11,225 nt of DNA. Source: CAZMXI01 sp964570205. GTDB lineage: Bacteria > Planctomycetota > Phycisphaerae > Tepidisphaerales > Tepidisphaeraceae. The stretch is from contig CAZMXI010000158.1 of assembly GCA_964570205.1 (NCBI GenBank), positions 1 to 11,225 on the forward strand, written 5' to 3'. The notes below the pieces were generated by a model, which was given only the letters and a program-made list of their open reading frames with translations, ran no database searches and was not told the origin of the DNA. Both the position numbers and the translations under genes were made by a program. Below, piece by piece: positions 1 through 5,604 of the stretch (position 1 is its first letter; the number at the start of each line of letters is the position of its first letter).

Positions 1-678
1 ACTGGCCAGGTCAAGTGGAAGACGCCTAACCCGCGCAAGTGGGACATGACGCACAACTGCGTGGTGCCCATGACGTTCAAGGGCAAGCGCATGTATGTCT
101 ATCCCGCCACCGGCGGGGTTGTGGGCGTGTCGGCCGAGGATGGGTCGGTGCTCTGGCAGACCACCGAATGGCGCGTCGCGACGAACGTCCCCTGCCCGGT
201 GCAGATCAGCGAAGACCGCATCCTGCTGACGGGTTATCAATCGATCTCGAAGATCATGCAGCTTGTCGAGGCGGACGGAAAGATCGAGGCCCGGGCGGTT
301 CTGTCGTTGCCGCCAAACAAGTTCAGTTCGGACCAGCACACGCCTATCCTCTACAAGAACCACGTGTACTGCGTGATCGCCGGCGGCAAGCTGGTCTGCA
401 TGGACCTCAGCGGCAACCCCGTATGGGACAGCGGCGCCCATCGCTTCGGCATCGGGCCGTTCACGATTGCCGACGGCATGATTATCCTGATGGATGATCA
501 CGGGCGGCTGACATTGGCCGAGGCAACCGAAACCGGCTTCAACCTGATCGCGGAGGCCAATGTTTTTGAGAAAGGTCGCGATTCCTGGGGGCCTTTTGCG
601 CTGGTGGATGGCCGGCTCATCTGCCGCGATATGACGCGCATGGCGTGCCTAGACATAAGGAAGACATCGAATGAGTGA
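1..678 (+). CDS. PQQ-like beta-propeller protein, 3' part (5' end outside window)
   Basis: The frame is open from the first base to a TGA at 676-678, giving 225 residues with no natural start in view. Residues 1-7 (TGQVKWK) and the DGSVLWQTTEW stretch are the typical closing strand of PQQ-like blades, a Gly or Asp turn followed by a Trp. Similar blades recur (GGKLVCMDLSGNPVW; DGRLICRDMTRMACLDI). This family forms a WD-like propeller that is usually exported or outer-face. Many members bind no PQQ, and no catalytic PQQ-dehydrogenase residues can be recognised here. The tail KTSNE overlaps the start of the next gene by 8 bases, so it is the upstream member of the same operon. Its likely role is a structural or recognition subunit of the redox complex encoded downstream. 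The missing N-terminus could hold a signal peptide or other domain. An internal ATG at 46 is not the real start, because coding similarity extends upstream of it. Confidence 0.85.
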   Translation, partial: TGQVKWKTPNPRKWDMTHNCVVPMTFKGKRMYVYPATGGVVGVSAEDGSVLWQTTEWRVATNVPCPVQISEDRILLTGYQSISKIMQLVEADGKIEARAVLSLPPNKFSSDQHTPILYKNHVYCVIAGGKLVCMDLSGNPVWDSGAHRFGIGPFTIADGMIILMDDHGRLTLAEATETGFNLIAEANVFEKGRDSWGPFALVDGRLICRDMTRMACLDIRKTSNE

Positions 679-1690
679 CAAGCCCTCCATTCGATCGGCA
701 ACGTTCGCGGGAATGACCGCAGCGATTGTGGCAGCGCCGTTAGTCGGCTACGGCGCCTACCGCCTCTACAAGCACCTGGATACCACGGCCAAATCCAACG
801 AAGAAGCCCTGGCCAAGGCGTTCAACTATGACCTGACTGAACTTCGGAAGGTCGATCCAGCCTTGATCCGATACGCCGAGGTTCAACGCATCGAAACCGG
901 GCTCCAGTCGCCCAAGGGCATCGCGCTCGACGCATCAGGCCGGCTCCTGGTGGCGGGCGACCGCGTCATCCGCCGGTTCGAGGCGGACGGCTCGTATTCC
1001 GACATTGTCGCATTGTCGCAAGCCCCCTTCTGCATAACAGTGGCGCCTGACGGCAGCATCTACGTCGGCGTGAAGGACCACGTCGAGGTCTACGCCGACG
1101 ACGGCAAGCCGAAATCGATCTGGAGCGGCTTTGGCGCGCGATCTTACATTACGGACGTGAAGATCGCAGGCGACCATATCTATGTGGCAGACGCCGGCCG
1201 GCGCCTGCTGCTCCACTGCGACCCCGCCGGCAAAGTGCTCCAGGAGATTGGCAGGCCGGATGCATCCAAGAACTATCCAGGCTTGAACGTTCCAAGCCCG
1301 CACCTGGATGTCGAAATCGCTTCCAACGGCATGGTCTGGGTGGCCAACCCGGGCATGAAGCGGCTTGAGGGCTACAGCGCGGCCGGGCAGCTTGAACGCA
1401 CCTGGGGACAGGCCGGCACCGGCATCGGCGATTTCTGGGGCTGCTGCAACCCGACGGACTTCGTCATGCTGACGGACGGCAGTTTCATCACCGCGGAGAA
1501 GGGCATTGCAAGGATTAAGCGGCACCATCCGGACGGGCGTTTTGACTGCGTTGTCGCACCGCCAGATGCGTTTGCCGAGAACCTGACGGGCCTGGACCTC
1601 GACGCCGCCGCGGATGGACGGGTCTTCGCCATGGAGCGTGGCGGCAGGGCCGTTCGCGTATTCGCCCCGAAACCTGGAGGGGCATCATGA
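671..1690 (+). CDS. Membrane-anchored NHL-repeat beta-propeller protein
   Basis: This is a 339-residue protein. Residues 12-30 form one hydrophobic helix after a short basic N-terminus, so it is probably an uncleaved signal anchor with the rest outside the cytoplasm. From about residue 70 to the end there are NHL-type blades with the usual pattern, such as SPKGIALDASGRLLVAG (80-96), APDGSIYVG (125-133), ITDVKIAGDHIYVAD (160-174), DVEIASNGMVWVAN (213-226) and GLDLDAAADGRVFAMER (307-323). An adjacent Cys pair lies at 258-259 in WGCCNPTDF, where a blade would normally start. NHL propellers mostly mediate protein contact, and a few are enzymes; no catalytic set is recognised here. The start overlaps the end of the previous propeller gene by 8 bases, and the stop overlaps the next gene (ATGA). 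That places it as a periplasm-facing subunit of the same redox operon. Function beyond the fold is not known. Confidence 0.88.
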   Translation: MSDKPSIRSATFAGMTAAIVAAPLVGYGAYRLYKHLDTTAKSNEEALAKAFNYDLTELRKVDPALIRYAEVQRIETGLQSPKGIALDASGRLLVAGDRVIRRFEADGSYSDIVALSQAPFCITVAPDGSIYVGVKDHVEVYADDGKPKSIWSGFGARSYITDVKIAGDHIYVADAGRRLLLHCDPAGKVLQEIGRPDASKNYPGLNVPSPHLDVEIASNGMVWVANPGMKRLEGYSAAGQLERTWGQAGTGIGDFWGCCNPTDFVMLTDGSFITAEKGIARIKRHHPDGRFDCVVAPPDAFAENLTGLDLDAAADGRVFAMERGGRAVRVFAPKPGGAS

Positions 1691-1917
1691 CAAAGCAACC
1701 TCTGGCGAGCCGCCGGCAGTTTCTGGCTGCGACCGCCCTTGTGGCGGGCGTAGGCCTGCTGGTTCTGAAGCCGGACAAGGGTTGCACCAAAGCACCCCAA
1801 TGCGGCTCCTGCTCTCTGTTTAATGGTTGCGATCTGCCCCAAGCCAAATCGGCGCGGCAACAAAACAGTGGCACGGGCGGCCCGCCCGTGAATTCGCCTA
1901 TGTTAGGAATGAGATGA
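1687..1917 (+). CDS. Tat-signal mini-protein with four cysteines
   Basis: This is a 76-residue protein starting at an ATGA overlap with the NHL gene. Residues 8-15 (SRRQFLAA) are a twin-arginine motif, followed by the hydrophobic stretch at about 13-27. After it come four cysteines, C33-x5-C39-x2-C42-x5-C48 (GCTKAPQCGSCSLFNGCD), close to the end of the signal. Tat export suggests a protein folded with a cofactor before export, so these Cys could ligate an Fe-S cluster or another metal. The spacing is not a standard ferredoxin, rubredoxin or HiPIP pattern. The last 15 or so residues are encoded by a GC palindrome (see repeat) and look recently acquired. The stop overlaps the start of the next, Tat-ferredoxin gene. 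I do not recognise a named family. The translated frame, Tat motif and tight overlaps argue that it is a real gene. It may be an electron shuttle or a small subunit that anchors the ferredoxin. Confidence 0.72.
   Translation: MTKQPLASRRQFLAATALVAGVGLLVLKPDKGCTKAPQCGSCSLFNGCDLPQAKSARQQNSGTGGPPVNSPMLGMR
1872..1890. repeat. REP-like GC-rich palindrome inside the 3' end of the Tat mini-protein gene
   Basis: CACGGGCG / CGCCCGTG forms a perfect 8-bp stem around a 3-base loop (GCC). The surrounding context AGTGG-palindrome-AATTC resembles the dispersed palindromes of planctomycete and other environmental genomes whose translations give spurious peptides such as TGGTPVPL on one strand. Here the minus strand reads FTGGPPVPLF. 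Only this copy occurs in the window. It is translated as the C-terminal tail of the small Tat protein and ends 14 bases before the AGGA that serves the next gene. Confidence 0.65.
1905..1908 (+). promoter_or_regulatory. Ribosome binding site deciding the start of the Tat ferredoxin
   Basis: AGGA lies five bases before the ATG at 1914, which overlaps the stop of the upstream gene (ATGA). The frame is also open upstream to an ATG at 1827. That longer N-terminus only reads the other gene and the palindrome (QWHGRPARE) and would push the Tat motif to about residue 40, so 1914 is preferred. Confidence 0.6.
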
Positions 1918-2486
1918 GCATGCCCAATACTGACAATACAACCCGCCGCACATTCATCGCCCAGGGCATTCGCGGGGCGGGCCTGTTGGGCATGGGCGGA
2001 CTCGTCGGCTGGGTCCTGGGGCAGGATGACGCCGAGGCGATGGTCTGGCAGATCGATCCGTACAAGTGCATCCAATGCGCCAACTGCGAAAGCCAGTGCG
2101 TCTTGAAGCCGTCGGCGGTGAAGGTTGTCAATGACTTTGAGCGTTGCGGCTACTGCAATCTCTGCACCGGCTACTTCGTTCCTGAGGTCAATCCATCGGA
2201 CCTGAACACCGGCGCGGAGAACCAACTCTGCCCCACCGGCGCAATCATCCGCAGGCACATCGAGGGCGAGTATTACGAGTATACCATCGACAACGACCTG
2301 TGCATCGGCTGCGCCAAGTGCGTGAAGGGATGCCTGGTCTTCAAGAACCGGTCGCTGTTTCTGCAGATCGACCGGCAGTTGTGCGTGGACTGCAACCAGT
2401 GTTCCATCGCCCAGGCCTGCCCCGCGCAGGCCATCTCGCGTGTTCCTCTGTCAAAATCCTACCTGCTGAAGGATCGGATAGGCTGA
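1914..2486 (+). CDS. Tat-exported ferredoxin-like protein with four predicted [4Fe-4S] clusters
   Basis: This is a 190-residue protein. The N-terminus has a twin-arginine motif (TTRRTFIAQ, 9-17) and a Gly-rich hydrophobic segment (about 20-36), with a plausible AEA cleavage site near residue 42. The mature part carries 16 cysteines in ferredoxin pattern: C52/55/58/62 (CIQCANCESQC), C78/81/84 with C106 (CGYCNLC ... CPTGA), C130/133/136/140 (CIGCAKCVKGC) and C157/160/163/169 (CVDCNQC ... ACP). This matches electron-transfer subunits of the DmsB/NrfC/HycB kind, which hold four [4Fe-4S] clusters. Export through Tat implies it is folded with its clusters and works on the outer face of the cytoplasmic membrane. 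It overlaps the next gene, a NapH/NosR-type Fe-S membrane protein, by one base (TGATG), so the two probably form an electron relay. The direction of electron flow cannot be read from the sequence. Confidence 0.9.
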   Translation: MSMPNTDNTTRRTFIAQGIRGAGLLGMGGLVGWVLGQDDAEAMVWQIDPYKCIQCANCESQCVLKPSAVKVVNDFERCGYCNLCTGYFVPEVNPSDLNTGAENQLCPTGAIIRRHIEGEYYEYTIDNDLCIGCAKCVKGCLVFKNRSLFLQIDRQLCVDCNQCSIAQACPAQAISRVPLSKSYLLKDRIG

Positions 2487-3799
2487 TGCGCAGGTCGTTC
2501 GTATTTCTCTTCGTCCTGCTTGCGAGTCCTTTGGCGGCATTGGCCGAGGATGAGGGGCAGTTCTTTCCCGCACCGGAATTCCGCAGCGGGCACCAGATGC
2601 CGCAACTCGTCACCAGCCCCTCCCACTGGGCGGGCTGGCCGTATGTGGACACCGCCATCCTGGCCGCGTGCCTGGGCATCGCCTCATACCTGGTGTACTA
2701 CCGTCGCACGCGCCGGGGCGTCTTCGTTCTGATGGTGTTTGCGCTGGTGTACTTTGGTTTCTTCCGCAATGGCTGCATCTGCCCGATCGGGTCGATCCAG
2801 AACGTCGCCCTGGCGGCCGGCCCCAATGGCTACGCCCTTCCCATCACCGTCGCCCTGTTCTTCATCCTGCCGTTGATATTCGCCCTGTTCTTCGGCCGGG
2901 TCTTCTGCTCATCGGTCTGCCCCCTGGGCGCCATCCAGGATGTTGTGCTCTGGAAGCCTGTGACCGTGCCAAGCTGGCTCGAACACGCCCTGGGGTTATT
3001 TGCTTATGTTTACCTCGGGCTGGCTGTGATGCTGGCCTACCTCAACAGCGACTTCGTGATCTGTCGATATGACCCGTTCGTGGGCTTCTTCCGGCTGAAC
3101 GGCCCGAGGCACATGCTCATCATCGGCGGCATCATTCTGCTGATCAGCATGTTCGTCGGCCGGACGTACTGCCGGTTCATCTGCCCGTATTCCGTGCTGT
3201 TGAAATTCCTGTCGCCGTTCTCGCGGCGGAGGGTCACGATCACGCCGGATGAATGCGTGGATTGCCGCCTCTGTGAAACCTCGTGCCCGTTCGGCGCTAT
3301 CCGTCATCCCACGCCCAGCCAGCCGCCCCGCCGCAATCGCGCGGGCCGACGGCAACTGGCGGCGGCCGTCATCGCCCTGCCGCTGCTCGTGGCGCTGTTC
3401 GCGGCCATCGGCTATTACAGCGGGCCGCTGCTTTCCCGGAACGACTTCACGGTAAGACTCGCCGAGCGCATCTGGATCGAGGAGAACGGGAAGATTGACC
3501 CTGCCAGGGACGGCGTCAGCAATGAGAGCGTTGCCTTCCGCGAGAAGTCGGGCTCGGTCCCTGAGCTGTATCAGGTGGGCCGGGATGTCAGAAACCGCTT
3601 CGCAGTGGGTGCAACCGCATTCGGAGCATTCATCGGCGCGGTGATCGGCTGGAAGCTGGTCGGCCTGCTGATCCGCCGCCGCCGCACCGGCTACACCGCC
3701 GACCCGGCGTGGTGCGTCGCCTGCGCCCGCTGTTACACCTCATGTCCCGTGGAACTGGAACACAAACAGAAAGCCCAGGCTGAGCTGGTGACCGCATGA
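2486..3799 (+). CDS. NapH/NosR-type polytopic membrane 4Fe-4S protein
   Basis: This is a 437-residue protein starting at the ATG that overlaps the previous stop. Residues 1-20 look like a cleavable signal peptide (LAALA, then EDEG). Seven further hydrophobic segments lie at about 52-72, 79-95, 118-137, 169-187, 210-226, 291-311 and 373-395. Basic clusters RRTRR (73-77), SRRRV, RNRAGRR and RRRR (397-400) predict the inside loops. Cysteine motifs are C97-x-C99-P, C141-x3-C145-P, C193, C229-x3-C233-P, a full ferredoxin motif C257/260/263/267-P and a second C410/413/416/420-P at the C-terminus. The paired CxxxCP motifs plus ferredoxin motifs are the signature of the NapH/NosR/CcoG-like family, which moves electrons across or along the membrane. 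The periplasmic FMN domain of NosR is absent. By the positive-inside rule both ferredoxin motifs face the cytoplasm, where the NADH-linked subunits encoded downstream could dock. An ATGA overlap leads into the next gene. Confidence 0.9.
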   Translation: MRRSFVFLFVLLASPLAALAEDEGQFFPAPEFRSGHQMPQLVTSPSHWAGWPYVDTAILAACLGIASYLVYYRRTRRGVFVLMVFALVYFGFFRNGCICPIGSIQNVALAAGPNGYALPITVALFFILPLIFALFFGRVFCSSVCPLGAIQDVVLWKPVTVPSWLEHALGLFAYVYLGLAVMLAYLNSDFVICRYDPFVGFFRLNGPRHMLIIGGIILLISMFVGRTYCRFICPYSVLLKFLSPFSRRRVTITPDECVDCRLCETSCPFGAIRHPTPSQPPRRNRAGRRQLAAAVIALPLLVALFAAIGYYSGPLLSRNDFTVRLAERIWIEENGKIDPARDGVSNESVAFREKSGSVPELYQVGRDVRNRFAVGATAFGAFIGAVIGWKLVGLLIRRRRTGYTADPAWCVACARCYTSCPVELEHKQKAQAELVTA

Positions 3800-5604
3800 C
3801 GCAGACTGTTATCCATCTAGAGACGCAGGCCGCCAACGGCTATCGCATCTGGCGAGGCGCGCTGCTAGGCATCGGCCTGGCCGCTGCGACGTACTGCCTG
3901 TCCGTCGCCCTGATCATGCTGGCGGCCCACCACCGCGAACAGGCGTACCACCCGCTCACACTGGCGGCCATTCCCGAGCTGCGCAACCAGCTCGCCGAGA
4001 CCGGCGATGAGGAACTGCGCCAGCGACTCTGGGAAAAAGACCGCGACATCCGCCAGGCATTCTTCGAACGGCGCTCATTCATGCACCGCGGCAGCTATCT
4101 GCTTCTGGGCGGCGCGATCGTTCTGGTTATCAGCCTGAAGCTTGTTTACCAGCTCAGCGCGAAACCGTACATGCCTGACCCCGCCACGCACCCCTTCGCC
4201 ACCCTGCCGCTCACGCTGCGCTGGACGCGAATGGCCGTCATCGGCGCGGCGGCCGCCACAGCGGCCGTCTTTCTGGCCATGGCCAGCATGCCCCGCTTCC
4301 AGCTTCCCTCTTTCGAAGGTGAGCTTGCGAAGCTGGCTGCCGCCAACGCCCCGGCCGTTGGCCAGGCACCGACAGCGACGGTCGAAGTAACGGTCGCCGA
4401 TTATGCGAAGAACTGGCCGAGTTTCCGCGGTTTCGGCGGCTCGGGCATCGTCAGCACAGGCGAGTATGTCACGGATTGGGATGGCGCATCGGGCAGGAAC
4501 ATCCTCTGGAAGACGCCTATTCCCCTGCTTGGACACAATTCCCCGGTCATCTGGGGCCAGCACATCTTCCTGACCGGCGCAACTCGCGAGAAGCGCGAGT
4601 TGTACTGCTTCGACCGTACCACCGGCCAGCTTAAGTGGAAGCAACCCGTAGGGTCCACCACGCCGGGCGAATTTGATGTGACCGAAGGCGTCAGCTATGC
4701 TCCGAACACCGTCGCGACCGATGGCGCCCGCGTCTACGCGATCTTCCCCACGGGCGATCTGGCCGCGTTCGATTTCTCGGGCAAGAAGCTCTGGTCCAAG
4801 AACCTCGGCTGGGATCAGGAAGACAACACCTACGGCCACGCCTCGTCATTGTTGGCCTACCGCAACCGCGTGTTCGTCCAGTTCGACCGCGGCCACGATG
4901 AGGAGCATTTCAAGTCGACCATGCTCTGTTTCGACGGACCGACCGGCAAACAGGTGTGGGAGGCCAAGCGGCCGGTCCTCGTCGCCTGGAGCACCCCGAT
5001 CCTGGCGCAGACCCCCTCCGGCCCGCAGGTCATCGCCGCCGGCCACCCGCTGGTCATCGCTCACGATCCCGAGACGGGCAGTGAGATCTGGCGGGCCAAG
5101 TGGCTCCAGTCCGGCGGCGAGGTGGCGCCATCCCCCGTGTACGTCAACGGCGTCGCCTACCTGGGCCTTGACCGCGAAGACCTCGTCGCCATCAAGACCG
5201 ACGGCAAGGGCGATGTGACCAAGTCGCACATCCTCTACCGCTCCATGATCGACCTGCCCGACATCGTCAGCCCGCTTGCGACGGGCGAATTCGTCTTCAG
5301 CATCCAGACCAGCGGGAACGTAATCTGCGCTGACGCCAGGACAGGCGAAGAAGTGTGGCAACATCTCTTCGAAAGCCCCGATCCGGACACGATGGTCAAC
5401 TTCAACGCCTCGCCCACGCTCATCGGCAAGAATGTCTACCTGACCGACACGAATGGATTAACCTACATCTTCGAGGCTGCCCGCGAGTTCAAGCTGGTCG
5501 CCACATGCAAGCTGGATGAACCCATCCGCGCATCCCCGGCCGTGCTCGATGGCAAGATATATCTCCGCGGCGAGAAGCATTTGTACTGCATAGGATCGAA
5601 GTGA
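3796..5604 (+). CDS. Three-helix membrane protein with C-terminal PQQ-like beta-propeller
   Basis: This is a 602-residue protein. Hydrophobic segments lie at about 21-44, 100-120 and 145-164. Between the first two is a charged helical loop (45-98) rich in Arg, Glu and Gln. The propeller begins near residue 206 with NWPSFRGFGGSG, the usual entry motif of PQQ-like proteins. It continues with blades ending in LW, KW or VW motifs: RNILWKTPIP, GQLKWKQPV, GKKLWSKNLG, GKQVWEAKRP, GSEIWRAKW and GEEVWQHLF. A three-helix N-in topology would put the propeller outside, like the first two propellers of the operon. This is inferred, and the basic 45-98 loop weakens it. No PQQ-ligand set or disulphide Cys pair of true quinoprotein dehydrogenases was seen. 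The start overlaps the NapH-like gene (ATGA) and the end overlaps the NuoEF-like gene (TGATG). It is probably a membrane scaffold or docking subunit for the exported side of the complex. Confidence 0.88.
   Translation: MTQTVIHLETQAANGYRIWRGALLGIGLAAATYCLSVALIMLAAHHREQAYHPLTLAAIPELRNQLAETGDEELRQRLWEKDRDIRQAFFERRSFMHRGSYLLLGGAIVLVISLKLVYQLSAKPYMPDPATHPFATLPLTLRWTRMAVIGAAAATAAVFLAMASMPRFQLPSFEGELAKLAAANAPAVGQAPTATVEVTVADYAKNWPSFRGFGGSGIVSTGEYVTDWDGASGRNILWKTPIPLLGHNSPVIWGQHIFLTGATREKRELYCFDRTTGQLKWKQPVGSTTPGEFDVTEGVSYAPNTVATDGARVYAIFPTGDLAAFDFSGKKLWSKNLGWDQEDNTYGHASSLLAYRNRVFVQFDRGHDEEHFKSTMLCFDGPTGKQVWEAKRPVLVAWSTPILAQTPSGPQVIAAGHPLVIAHDPETGSEIWRAKWLQSGGEVAPSPVYVNGVAYLGLDREDLVAIKTDGKGDVTKSHILYRSMIDLPDIVSPLATGEFVFSIQTSGNVICADARTGEEVWQHLFESPDPDTMVNFNASPTLIGKNVYLTDTNGLTYIFEAAREFKLVATCKLDEPIRASPAVLDGKIYLRGEKHLYCIGSK

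Noticed and set aside
1827..1913. N-terminal extension of the Tat ferredoxin to ATG 1827
   Set aside because: It would translate the palindrome and the out-of-frame end of the mini-Tat gene, and would move the twin-arginine motif away from the N-terminus. ATG 1914 has AGGA and an ATGA overlap.
2300..2485. Longer start for the NapH-like protein upstream of 2486
   Set aside because: The upstream part is a shifted frame of the ferredoxin cysteine region. The signal peptide begins at ATG 2486, which overlaps the ferredoxin stop.
4075..4839. Long minus-strand open frames such as this one, and similar ones over 935-1528, 1515-2258, 6183-7202 and 8555-9655
   Set aside because: They lie antisense to well-supported genes, are rich in Ala, Gly, Asp and Val as expected from the GC-rich third positions of the opposite strand, and show no domain motifs or ribosome sites.
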